Source of the DNA: an uncultured Thermoanaerobaculia bacterium | GTDB taxonomy: Bacteria > Acidobacteriota > Thermoanaerobaculia > Multivoradales > Multivoraceae | Assembly: GCA_951812325.1 (NCBI GenBank) | Contig: OX638294.1 | Location: forward strand, 1,202,527-1,266,526 | Length of the DNA stretch: 64,000 nucleotides | Direction: 5' to 3' | Part shown: piece after piece, positions 17,465-25,822 of the stretch | Layout of the letters: each line of letters opens with the position of its first letter | Position numbering within the stretch: position 1 is the first letter of the stretch | Position numbers and translations under genes: made by a program | Notes under the pieces: model-generated | Told to the model about the DNA's origin: nothing | Databases searched by the model: none | What the model saw: the letters and a program-made list of their open reading frames with translations, nothing else

Positions 17465-18121
17465 ATGAAGATGACGACGCGCGCAGACGAAACGGCGCAG
17501 GCCCCACAGGAGACCATCGGCGAAATCCTGGCGGGACTCCGGGAGGTCCGGGAGTACCAGCGAGAGACCGCGCAGCAGATGAAGGAGACCGATCGGCGGA
17601 TGCAGGAGACGGACCGCCAGGTGAAGGAGACGGCCCGCCAGATGAAGGAGTCCGACCGGCGGTTGAGGAAAGCGGAGCACGAGTTCACGACGAAGTGGGG
17701 AAGGCTGCTGGAGAGCCTCGTCGAGGGTGACCTCGTTCCCATTCTCAGGAGATGGGGCATCCTTGTCGAACGGACCTTTGAGCGCGGCAAGCACCAGCGG
17801 CGGGGGCAGCACTTCGAGGTGGACATCGTCGCCGCGAACGGCGAGGAAGTCGTCGTCGTTGAAGTCAAGACGACGCTCAGGCCGAAGGACGTGAAGCGCT
17901 TCCTGGCCAAGTTGCAGGAGTTCCAGGAGTGGGCGCCCGAGTACCGCCGGCACAAGGTCTACGGCGCCGTCGCCTACCTGCAGGTGAACAGCGGCGCCGA
18001 GCGCATGGCCGAGCGGCGAGGACTGTTCGTCATCCGGGCGACCGGCAGCAGCGCCAGCATCGTCAATGCCGAGGGCTTCAGACCCCGCACCTTCCGCTTG
18101 AAGCAGCCCCCGGCCAGTTGA
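17465..18121 (+). CDS. Coiled-coil PD-(D/E)XK-type nuclease-like protein, copy B
   Basis: A 218-aa paralogue of the protein at 10890-11561, differing mainly in the N-terminus (MKMTTRADE against MTMSADE) and in lacking one seven-residue coiled-coil unit. The FEVDIVAANGEEVVVVEVK core is identical. ATG 17465 follows AAAGGAG at 17455-17461. The last 20 bases, including the stop codon, are tandemly duplicated at 18101-18140 (AAGCAGCCCCCGGCCAGTTG). It is divergent from fic copy B across 319 bp that contain the dispersed repeat and TATAGA at 17363-17368. Confidence 0.75.
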   Translation: MKMTTRADETAQAPQETIGEILAGLREVREYQRETAQQMKETDRRMQETDRQVKETARQMKESDRRLRKAEHEFTTKWGRLLESLVEGDLVPILRRWGILVERTFERGKHQRRGQHFEVDIVAANGEEVVVVEVKTTLRPKDVKRFLAKLQEFQEWAPEYRRHKVYGAVAYLQVNSGAERMAERRGLFVIRATGSSASIVNAEGFRPRTFRLKQPPAS

Positions 18122-18323
18122 AGAAGCCCCCGGCCAGTTGAAGCAGCCGTCCTGTTTCAGGCACACGCCAGCTTCTTCGCCGGCGCCGGGACGTCCCCGA
18201 CGACCGGCCGCGACGACAAGTCCGGGAACCAGCTCCTCCAGGCGCAGCGGGCAACCGGGCGGCGCCCGCCCCGGATCATCGCCGACACCGGCCGGGATGC
18301 TGTCGAACAGGCGTCCTCGGCGG

Positions 18324-18504
18324 ATATAGTTCCCTCCGCCTCCCCAAACCGCGCGGCGCGGAGATTGCGACCTGACACATTCCCGGTGATCGTGGATCGG
18401 GGTTTGCTGGCCGCTGGACCAGCACAGGCAGACGAGTTCGTACCAGTCCGACACGCCGAACGGCCCGCAGCGAGAATCGCCAACGCCAGCCCACGGAGAA
18501 TCCC
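18324..18504. other. Intergenic region upstream of gloB
   Basis: Together with the tail of module B (18122-18323) this makes 383 bp without a gene. The part after 18323 contains GGATATAGTTCC, a possible -10 region, and no recognisable coding sequence. Confidence 0.35.
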
Positions 18505-19269
18505 GTGCTCGAAATCCAGACGATCCCCGTCCTCAGCGACAACTACTCCTACCTGCTGCACGAGACCGGGAGCGGCAAGACGGCGATCGTCGACCCGCCG
18601 GAAACCGGACCGATCGAGGCGGCGCTCGCGGCGCGCGGCTTCGGGATCGACTGGATCGTCATCACCCACCACCACATGGACCACATCGCCGCCGTGCCCG
18701 ACCTGAAGGCGAAGTACGGCTGCCAGGCAGTGGGCCCCGCAGCGGACGAGCACCGGATTCCGGGGCTCGACTTGACCGTCGCGGAAGGCGACCGCTTCCG
18801 GCTTGGCGAAGCGCAAGCCGAGGTGATCGACACGCCCGGCCACACCACGGGGCACATCACCTACTGGTTCGAGGAGGACCGGGCGCTGTTCTGCGCCGAC
18901 ACGCTGTTCGCCCTCGGCTGCGGCCGGGTGTTCGAGGGCACGATGGAGCAGATGTGGGCGTCGCTCGCCAAGCTGCGCGCCCTGCCCGACACCGCGATCG
19001 TCCACTGCGGCCACGAGTACACGCTCTCGAACGCCCACTTCGCGGTCACCGTCGACCCGGACAACGAGGAACTGATGGAGCGGGTCGCGGAGATCGAGGA
19101 GCTGCGGCGGGACGGCAAGCCGACGGTGCCCTCGAACCTTGGGGTCGAGAAGCGGACCAACCCGTTCCTGCGCCCCGACGATCCCGGCATCCGCGCTCTG
19201 CTGGGGATGGCCGGCGCCTCCGACGCCGAGGTCTTCGGCGAGATCCGAACCCGCAAGGACAACTCCTGA
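18505..19269 (+). CDS. gloB: Hydroxyacylglutathione hydrolase (glyoxalase II)
   Basis: A 254-aa metallo-beta-lactamase-fold enzyme that would hydrolyse S-lactoylglutathione or a related thioester in methylglyoxal detoxification. It has the binuclear metal motif THHHMDH near residue 53, the TPGHTTGHITYW segment, the FCADTLFALGCGRVFEGT signature typical of glyoxalase II, HCGHEYTLSNAHFA, and a C-terminal substrate-binding helix pair with VPSNLGVEKRTNPFLR. The start is a GTG at 18505. It heads a same-strand run with an amidohydrolase and an acyl-CoA carboxyltransferase, though 127 bp separate it from the next gene. Confidence 0.93.
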   Translation: MLEIQTIPVLSDNYSYLLHETGSGKTAIVDPPETGPIEAALAARGFGIDWIVITHHHMDHIAAVPDLKAKYGCQAVGPAADEHRIPGLDLTVAEGDRFRLGEAQAEVIDTPGHTTGHITYWFEEDRALFCADTLFALGCGRVFEGTMEQMWASLAKLRALPDTAIVHCGHEYTLSNAHFAVTVDPDNEELMERVAEIEELRRDGKPTVPSNLGVEKRTNPFLRPDDPGIRALLGMAGASDAEVFGEIRTRKDNS

Positions 19270-19396
19270 CCCCACGATCCGACCGATGGGTCGAGCAACG
19301 CCTTTCGGCGAGTCGGTCGAGGCGGCCCTGCAGTGGAGCGAAAGCCGCCGGGAGTTCCCTCGACCCCCGGCCTTCACCAGAACCGGAATCACGCGC

Positions 19397-20395
19397 ATGA
19401 ACGAACAGGAAGCGGCCTGGCTGGCCCGAACGCAGGAAGAGCCGATCGACCCGGACCGCGAGATCTGCGACCCGCACCACCACCTCTGGGACTACCCGGA
19501 GTCCCGCTACATGCTGGAGGAGCTCCACGGCGACACGGGCGCCGGCCACAACGTGACCTCGACCGTGTTCGTCGAGTGCGCGTCCGGCTACCGGGAGGAC
19601 GGTCCGGAGGAGATGCGGGTCGTCGGCGAGACGGAGTTCGTCCTCGAGGTTGCCGAGCGAAGCGACGCCGCCGGCGCGTCGATTGCCGGCATCGTCAGCC
19701 ACGCGAACATGCTCCTGGAAGATCGCGCCAAGGGCGTCCTGGAAGCGCACATCGAGGCCGGCGGCGGACGTTTCCGCGGCATCCGCCACTCCGCCGCCTA
19801 CGACCCCAGTCCCGATATCCGGGTCTCCCACTCGAAGCCGCCGCCGAGCATGCTGCTCCGCTCCGACTTCCGCCGCGCCTTCGCCTGTCTCGGTCCGCTC
19901 GATCTGAGCTTCGACGCCTGGCTCTACCATCCCCAGATCGACGAACTGACCGATCTGGCGCACGCCTTCCCGGACACGCGGATCATCCTCGATCACGTCG
20001 GCGGTCCGCTCGGGATCGGCCCCTACCGGGACCGCCGGCGCGAGGTCGAAGCCGACTGGCGCAAGTCGATCAACGAACTGGCCCGCCGCGAGAACGTCGT
20101 GGTCAAGCTCGGCGGATTGCCGATGAAGATCTGCGGCTTCGGCTGGCACAAGCGGGACGAGCCGCCGTCCTCGGCCGAGACCGCCGAGGCTCACCGCCCC
20201 TACTACCTCCACTGCATCGACCGCTTCGGGGTCGACCGCTGCATGTTCGAGTCGAACTTCCCGGTCGATCGGGCGGGCGGCTCGTACACCCTGCTGTGGA
20301 ACTCCTTCCAGCGCATCGTGGCGGACTTCTCCGAGGACGAGAAGACGGCGCTCTTTCGCGACACGGCTCGTCGCGTCTACCGACTGGGAGACTGA
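19397..20395 (+). CDS. Amidohydrolase 2-family metal-dependent hydrolase
   Basis: A 332-aa TIM-barrel hydrolase or decarboxylase of the amidohydrolase-related (Amidohydro_2) family. The N-terminal metal motif DPHHHLWDYP is at about residues 24-33, a strand-4 region carries GIRHSAAYDP, the metal His is in ILDHVGG, and the C-terminal Asp is in MFESNFPVDR. ATG 19397 begins just before the first conserved segment; the frame is open well upstream but without homology. Members act on lactones or aromatic carboxylates; the substrate here is unknown. Confidence 0.85.
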   Translation: MNEQEAAWLARTQEEPIDPDREICDPHHHLWDYPESRYMLEELHGDTGAGHNVTSTVFVECASGYREDGPEEMRVVGETEFVLEVAERSDAAGASIAGIVSHANMLLEDRAKGVLEAHIEAGGGRFRGIRHSAAYDPSPDIRVSHSKPPPSMLLRSDFRRAFACLGPLDLSFDAWLYHPQIDELTDLAHAFPDTRIILDHVGGPLGIGPYRDRRREVEADWRKSINELARRENVVVKLGGLPMKICGFGWHKRDEPPSSAETAEAHRPYYLHCIDRFGVDRCMFESNFPVDRAGGSYTLLWNSFQRIVADFSEDEKTALFRDTARRVYRLGD

Positions 20396-20413
20396 GCCCG
20401 AGTCCGCTTCAGC

Positions 20414-22012
20414 ATGTCGCGACTCGAGAAGACGAAGAATGAGCGCGGGACGATGAACTGGAAGCCGGAGATCGAAGAACTCGAACGTCGGCGGGCGCTG
20501 GCCCGGGAGATGGGCGGCCCCGAGAAGGTCGAGCGTCAGCACTTCTTCGGCAAGCTGACCGTGCGCGAGCGGATCAACGCGATGATCGATGCGGACAGCT
20601 TCCACGAAGTGGGCGAAATCGCGGGGCGCTCCGAGTACGCCGAGGACGGCGAACTCGTCGCCTTCCGTCCCTCGAACTTCGTCTTCGGGATGGGCGAGAT
20701 CGACGGCCGGCCCGCGATCGTTTCCGGCGACGACTTCACCGTGCGCGGCGGATCGGCCGACGCCTCGATCCCGGCCAAGCGCAGCCACGCCGAGGGTCTG
20801 GCGCTGGAGATGAAGCTCCCCCACGTACGCCTCGTCGACGGCATGGGCGGCGGCGGCTCGGTCAAGACGATCGAGATGGCGGGCCGCACCTACATTCCCC
20901 AGTTGCGCGGGTGGGAAGTCGTCGTCCGGCACCTCGCGGTGGCGCCGTCCGTGTCGCTGGCGCTCGGTTCGGTGGCCGGCATCGGCGCGGCCCGCGTATG
21001 CACCGCGCACTACTCGGTCATCGTCCGCGACACCGCCCAGATGATGATCGCCGGACCGGCACTGGTCGAATGGGCCGGCGGCGGCGTGGTGCCGAAGGAA
21101 GAACTGGGCCACGCCCGCATCCACACCTCGAACGGGGCGATCGACGACGCCGTGGACTCGGAGGAAGAGGCGTTCGAGCGCGCCCGGCGGTTCCTCTCCT
21201 ACCTGCCGACGAACGTGGACGAGTTGCCGCCGCGTCTTCCCGAGTCAGAGCGCTCCGACGACCCGAAACGACGCGACCCGGAGCTGCTCGACATCGTGCC
21301 CCGCGATCCGAAGCGGACGTACAGGATGCGCGATCTGCTTGGCCGGATCGTCGACCGCGACTCCTTCTTCGAGATCGGCCGCGACTGGGGGAAGTCGATC
21401 ATCACCGGACTGGCCCGCCTCGACGGTTGGCCGATCGCGATCTTTGCCGAAGACGTGAACGTCTACGGCGGCGGCTGGGACGCCGACTCCTGCCGCAAGC
21501 TCTCCCGGCTGATCGACCTCGCCGCCACCTTCCACCTGCCGCTGCTGCACCTGGAGGACTGCCCGGGCTTCCTGATCGGGCGCGAGTCCGAGCACGCCGC
21601 GACGATCCGCTTCGGCGCCCAGGTCCTGGCCGCGCTGGGCCAGTGCCCCACGCCGTTCTGCTGCGTCGTGATCCGCAAGGCCTTCGGCGTTGCCGGCGGC
21701 GCGAACCACAAACCCGGCAGCTACCACTTCCGCTACGCCTGGCCCTCGGGCGACTGGGGCTCGCTGCCGATCGAGGGCGGCATCGAGGTCGCCTACAAGG
21801 CGGAACTCGCCGAAGCGGACGACTACGACGCGCACCTCGCCAGGATCAAGGAGCGTCTCAACCGCGTCCGCTCGCCGTTCCGCTCGGCCGAGCACTTCGA
21901 GATCGAGGAGATCATCGACCCGCGCGACACGCGGCCAATCCTCTGTCGCTGGGCCAAACTGGCCGCCGGATCGCTGACCACCGGACCCCAGGCGTTCACC
22001 TACCGGCCGTGA
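20414..22012 (+). CDS. Acyl-CoA carboxylase carboxyltransferase (beta) subunit
   Basis: A 532-aa carboxyltransferase subunit with the two crotonase-like halves of the propionyl/methylcrotonyl-CoA carboxylase beta family. The N half has KLTVRERINAMID, the FGMGEIDGRPAIVSGDDFTVRGGS strand set and AGPALVEWAGGG. The C half has HLPLLHLEDCPGFLIG and RKAFGVAGGANHKPG, where most relatives have an NxxGF segment. It would transfer CO2 from biotin to an acyl-CoA. No biotin carboxylase or carrier gene is in the window. An internal ATG at 20453 is an alternative start. The acyl substrate cannot be named. Confidence 0.85.
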   Translation: MSRLEKTKNERGTMNWKPEIEELERRRALAREMGGPEKVERQHFFGKLTVRERINAMIDADSFHEVGEIAGRSEYAEDGELVAFRPSNFVFGMGEIDGRPAIVSGDDFTVRGGSADASIPAKRSHAEGLALEMKLPHVRLVDGMGGGGSVKTIEMAGRTYIPQLRGWEVVVRHLAVAPSVSLALGSVAGIGAARVCTAHYSVIVRDTAQMMIAGPALVEWAGGGVVPKEELGHARIHTSNGAIDDAVDSEEEAFERARRFLSYLPTNVDELPPRLPESERSDDPKRRDPELLDIVPRDPKRTYRMRDLLGRIVDRDSFFEIGRDWGKSIITGLARLDGWPIAIFAEDVNVYGGGWDADSCRKLSRLIDLAATFHLPLLHLEDCPGFLIGRESEHAATIRFGAQVLAALGQCPTPFCCVVIRKAFGVAGGANHKPGSYHFRYAWPSGDWGSLPIEGGIEVAYKAELAEADDYDAHLARIKERLNRVRSPFRSAEHFEIEEIIDPRDTRPILCRWAKLAAGSLTTGPQAFTYRP

Positions 22013-22109
22013 CGCAGGCGCAGCGCCCCTGGCAGCCCGTGGCAGAAGTCCGTATCGCACCGAAAGTGGCCAGGCGCCCGCCCGGCAAGGCGCGACGAGG
22101 GAGCATATC

Positions 22110-22290
22110 GGGCCGGCCGCAATCCCGGGAACAAGGGCGACCGAGGAGCTGAGCCCGTGTGGCGCGTTCCGCGCCACACGCGCCCCACCTCCGGGCGCCA
22201 GTCATCGAGCACCCGGATGGCACGATGCCGGCCGGGATGCATGGCCGCTCGAATGCAGCGCGACTTCTGCCGCGGGCTGCTAGCCTAGAC
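22110..22290. repeat. Dispersed intergenic repeat, diverged copy
   Basis: This 305-bp gap before the GWxTD gene contains a diverged copy of the repeat at 10630-10795. Shared stretches include AAGGGCGACCGA, GCGCCACACGCG, CGAGCACCCGG and CGAATGCAGCG, in the same order. The match fades before the GTG start at 22318. The remaining part of the gap shows nothing recognisable. Confidence 0.45.
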
Positions 22291-22317
22291 ACCCCTATAG
22301 CCTCGGGGCGACGCACC

Positions 22318-24969
22318 GTGCGCAGCAACGTCCTCACGAAAGCCCTGTTGATCGCGGCCGCGACACTTCTTTTTGCCGCCGGCGCCGCATCGGCCGCCAA
22401 GAAGAAGCGCCCGCCCTGCAACGACGGCCGCCAGCCGGATCCGGCCACCCTGCCCGCCCACCACTGGCAGTGGGTCGAGGAGGTCCTGCTGCTGCTCACG
22501 GACGACGAGATCCAGTCCTTCCTCTGCCTGTCCCGGGACTACCAGCGGGACGCCTTCATCGAGGAGTTCTGGAAGGCGCGCGACCCCTACCCCGACACCG
22601 CCCGCAACGAGTTTCGGGAGCACTGGGACGAGAGGCTCTCCATGGTCCGCCAGCTGTTCGACAGCACGGACGACGAAAGGGCGCGCTACTACCTCCTGAA
22701 CGGCCCGCCCGACATCCATGTGGACATCTGTCCCCAGCGGTCCTCTACGAAGATCGAAGCCTGGTTCTACGGCTTCCAGGACATGAGCGAGGTGATCGGC
22801 GCGATCTACAGCCGCCGCCTGCGGCCCGACCAGTACGCGGTCATCTTCTACCGGCGCCTGGGAGTCGGCGCCTGGCGTGCCTGGGTACCGAGCGAGTCCC
22901 TCAGCATCAGTTCGCTCCAGCCGGGCGGCCGGACCGGCCTCCCCGGCGCCGGGATCGGCGGCCTCGGCCGGGAGGACCTCGGCGCCGGCTGCAAGGAGGA
23001 GGAACTCGGCTACGCGCTGGGCATCATCAAGATCCTGAACGACTGGGGCGGCGCGCTCGGCTTCTTCTACGAACGGATGATCGGCGAGAAGCTCGAACCG
23101 ATCGAAGCGCCCTCGAACGAGTGGCTGCGCACCTTCGAGTCCTACTCCACCGACCTCCCCTCCGGCGCGCCGCAACTCGAGGCTTCGCTCGACGTGACCT
23201 TCCCGGGCCGCAAGGAGAGCCGCACGGTCGTCCAGACCCTGGTCCAGGTCGAGGCGGCGAGCGCGACACTCGCCGACCTCGCCGGCGCGCGTTCCTACGG
23301 CTTTGAACTGATCGGCGAGATCCTGAGGGCGGACGCGGACACCGGCGACGACCGGCTGTTCGAGAGCTTCCGCTACCGCTTCGAGTTCCCGGTCGAGGAG
23401 GCCGACGGCGACGCACTGCCCGCGATGCCCCTGGTCGCGCAGCGGTACCTCAGGCCCGGCGAGTTCAAGCTGATCCTCCGGGTCGACGATCTGAACGGGA
23501 GCGCCGTCTGGCGCCACGCCCAGCCGCTTGAAGTGCCCCGGATCGAAGAGGCCGCCGCCTACACGGACGCCGACCTTGAACCGATCTTCGCCGAGGCGAA
23601 CCGGGCGCTCGTCGCCGGCGAACCGTCGATCCGCATCATCGTGCCCGGAGGCGACCTCGTCTCGGGCTATCTGCGCTTCGACACGGCGGTCACCGGCCCC
23701 GTCGACAAGGTGCGGTTCACGCTCGACGACAAGGACCTCTTCACCACCAGGCGGGCGCCGTTCAGCGCCGACGTGCGCCTGGGCGAACTGCCCCGCAGCC
23801 AGATGCTGCGCGCCATCGCCTACGACGCGGACGGCGACCAGATCGCGAGCGACTCCTACCTGATCAATGGTTCGCCCCACCGCTTCGACGTGCGGATCAT
23901 CGACCCGATCCCCGGCAACCGGCACAACGACAGCGTCCGCATGCGGGCGCAGGTGACGGTCCCCGAGGGACGGAGCCTCGAGGAACTCCAGGTGTTCCGC
24001 AACGACGACCAGGTCGCGACGCTGTACGAGGAGCCGTTCACCGTCCCGATCGAACTGCCCGACGGACCGGCGCTGACCATCGTCCGCATCGTCGGCAAGC
24101 TGGCGGACGCCGAGGGGCCGGCGGCCTTGGTCGAGGACACCGCGATCATCAACGGACCGGCGACCCTGGAGGAAGTCCAGGTCGACTTCGTCGAGCTCTA
24201 CACGACCGTTGACGATCGCGATCGCCGGCCCCTGCTCGACCTCGAAGAGAGCGCCTTCCAGGTGCTCGAGGACGGCGTCGCCCAGGAGATCGTCCGCTTC
24301 GAGCGGGTCGACGACACGCCGCTCATCGGCACGATCCTGCTCGACGTGTCGGCGTCGATGGAGGAACGCCTGCAGCAGTCCGTCCAGGCCGCGGCCGACT
24401 TCTTCCAGCAGGTGATCACCGAGCGCGACGAACTCTCGATCGTCACCTTCAACGATCGGCCTCACCTGGCGGCGCCCTTCACCCGCGACCGGATCGACTT
24501 CGCCAAGGGCCTGATGGGCCTGCGCGCCGAGCGCGGCACCGCGCTCTACGACAGCCTGATCTTCACCCTCTACCACCTGAACGGACTGCCCGGACAGCGC
24601 ACCGTGCTGCTGCTCTCCGACGGTGTCGACGAACACAGCCGCTACGACCTGGACGACGCCCTGGAATACGCCCGCCGCTCCGAGGCCGCGATCTACGCGA
24701 TCGGGCTGGCGCTGCCTCGCAAGTCGAAGGAAAGCCCGAAGAAGGTGCTCGAACAACTGGCGACCGAGACCGGCGGCCGAGCGTTCTTCGTCGACGACGC
24801 GAGCCAGCTTGGCGCCGTATACGACCAGATCGCTGTCGAACTCCGGTCGAAGTACTTCCTCGCCTACCAGTCCTCCAGCACCCAGCCGTCCGACGCCTTC
24901 CGCCGCGTGGAGGTCCTGGTCGACGCCAGGGGCGCCAGGGCCCGGACGATCCGCGGCTACTACCCGTAG
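22318..24969 (+). CDS. Secreted GWxTD domain plus VWFA-related protein
   Basis: An 883-aa exported protein. It has a signal peptide to about residue 24 (LFAAGAASAA). A GWxTD-type domain covers about residues 40-250, with HWQWVEEVLLLLTDDEIQSF, EEFWKARDPYPDT and the ARYYLLNGPPD strand. Middle Ig-like strands follow (about 430-640). A C-terminal von Willebrand A domain has the intact metal-site motif DVSAS near residue 680 and ends SKYFLAYQSS. This is the VWFA-related arrangement common in Acidobacteriota. The start is taken at GTG 22318, which puts the signal peptide at the N-terminus; the frame is open back to 22159. Function is unknown; surface or periplasmic protein binding is likely. Confidence 0.85.
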   Translation: MRSNVLTKALLIAAATLLFAAGAASAAKKKRPPCNDGRQPDPATLPAHHWQWVEEVLLLLTDDEIQSFLCLSRDYQRDAFIEEFWKARDPYPDTARNEFREHWDERLSMVRQLFDSTDDERARYYLLNGPPDIHVDICPQRSSTKIEAWFYGFQDMSEVIGAIYSRRLRPDQYAVIFYRRLGVGAWRAWVPSESLSISSLQPGGRTGLPGAGIGGLGREDLGAGCKEEELGYALGIIKILNDWGGALGFFYERMIGEKLEPIEAPSNEWLRTFESYSTDLPSGAPQLEASLDVTFPGRKESRTVVQTLVQVEAASATLADLAGARSYGFELIGEILRADADTGDDRLFESFRYRFEFPVEEADGDALPAMPLVAQRYLRPGEFKLILRVDDLNGSAVWRHAQPLEVPRIEEAAAYTDADLEPIFAEANRALVAGEPSIRIIVPGGDLVSGYLRFDTAVTGPVDKVRFTLDDKDLFTTRRAPFSADVRLGELPRSQMLRAIAYDADGDQIASDSYLINGSPHRFDVRIIDPIPGNRHNDSVRMRAQVTVPEGRSLEELQVFRNDDQVATLYEEPFTVPIELPDGPALTIVRIVGKLADAEGPAALVEDTAIINGPATLEEVQVDFVELYTTVDDRDRRPLLDLEESAFQVLEDGVAQEIVRFERVDDTPLIGTILLDVSASMEERLQQSVQAAADFFQQVITERDELSIVTFNDRPHLAAPFTRDRIDFAKGLMGLRAERGTALYDSLIFTLYHLNGLPGQRTVLLLSDGVDEHSRYDLDDALEYARRSEAAIYAIGLALPRKSKESPKKVLEQLATETGGRAFFVDDASQLGAVYDQIAVELRSKYFLAYQSSSTQPSDAFRRVEVLVDARGARARTIRGYYP

Positions 24970-25020
24970 CTCTCGCTGCACCGGTCCGGAAGAAGAACGC
25001 TCCGATGCCCATGTCGATCG

Positions 25021-25215
25021 ATGGCAGCAGCCCGTCGCCGTGGTCCCGGCGACGCGGAGTTTCGGGTGTCTCGACGATCCAGCCGGTCTCTCAGAATGGC
25101 AGCAGCCCGTCTCAGCGGTCCCGGCGACGCGGAGTTTCGGGTGTCTCGACGATCCAGCCGGTCTCTCAGAATGGCAGCAGCCCGTCGCAGCGTTCCCGGC
25201 GACGCGGAGGCCGGC
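25021..25215. repeat. 75-bp tandem repeat before tag
   Basis: Units begin at 25021, 25096 and 25171 with ATGGCAGCAGCCCGTC; the third is partial and runs to the tag start at 25217. Each unit carries CCCGGCGACGCGGAG, which directly precedes tag in the last copy, so the repeat has copied the tag leader upstream. No coding function is likely. Confidence 0.85.
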
Positions 25216-25216
25216 G

Positions 25217-25822
25217 ATGACCCGAAACCGGTGCGGCTGGGTGAACGAAGACCCTCTCTACCTCGCCTACCACGACGACGAATGGGGCGTTCCGGTCCAC
25301 GACGATCGGAAGCTTTTCGAGATGCTCCTGCTGGAACGCGCCCAGGCAGGCCTGAGCTGGTACACGATTCTGAAGAAGCGGGACGCCTACCGACGGGCGT
25401 TCGACGGCTTCGACCCGGAACTCGTCGCCCGCTACGACGAGCGGAAAGTCGCTTCACTCCTGCAGGACCCGGGCATCGTGCGCAACCGCCTCAAGGTCCG
25501 TGCCGCAATCGGCAACGCGCGCGCATGACTCGACCTGCAGGAATCCGGCCGAAGCCCCTCGGCTTTCCTGTGGGACTTCACCGGCGGCGCGCCCGTCGCC
25601 AACCACTGGCGCCGGCTCGCAGACATCCCCGCTTCGACCCCGGCCTCCGAGGCGATGACCAAGGCTCTCAAGGCGCACGGCTTCCGTTTCGTCGGCCCCA
25701 CCATCTGCTACGCCTTCATGCAGGCGGTCGGCATGGTCAACGATCACGTGACGACCTGCTTCCGGTGGCAGGAATGCGGGGCCACCGGAGGGTACGTAGT
25801 AGGTTCAAAGACTGGACCATGA
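25217..25822 (+). pseudogene. tag: DNA-3-methyladenine glycosylase I (tag) interrupted by an in-frame TGA
   Basis: The frame encodes a full Tag protein of about 201 codons, removing 3-methyladenine from DNA, but codon 104 is TGA (25526-25528). Before it lie CGWVNEDPLYLAYHDDEWG, GLSWYTILKKRDAYR and RNRLKVRAAIGNARA. After it, in the same frame, come AFLWDFTGGAP and GFRFVGPTICYAFMQAVGMV, then NDHVTTC. The zinc ligands known for this family (Cys near the N-terminus, His in the HDDEWG region, and the late His and Cys of DHxxxC) are all present across the interruption. The last codons overlap the next gene start (ATGA at 25819-25822), as expected for an intact ancestor. It is read here as a recent nonsense mutation; readthrough cannot be excluded. 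Confidence 0.85.

Larger units (their letters stand above)
15988..18323. mobile_element. Fic/nuclease module, copy B, with dehydrogenase-cluster scars
   Basis: This is a direct-orientation duplicate of copy A. It opens with 79 bp (15988-16066) copied from inside the binding-protein gene (8657-8735), fused directly to the cytochrome 3' end sequence (counterpart of 9490 onward). About 755 bp between those points is missing. It ends at TCGAACAGGCG(T/C)CCTCGGCG near 18323, as copy A does at 11630-11648. Copy B retains about 100 bp before that end that copy A lacks. The scars show that this block moved from the first locus. Confidence 0.7.

Noticed and set aside
25526..25528. UGA in tag as selenocysteine
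   Set aside because: Tag needs no selenocysteine at this helix position, and no obvious insertion hairpin was seen just downstream. Nonsense mutation is simpler.
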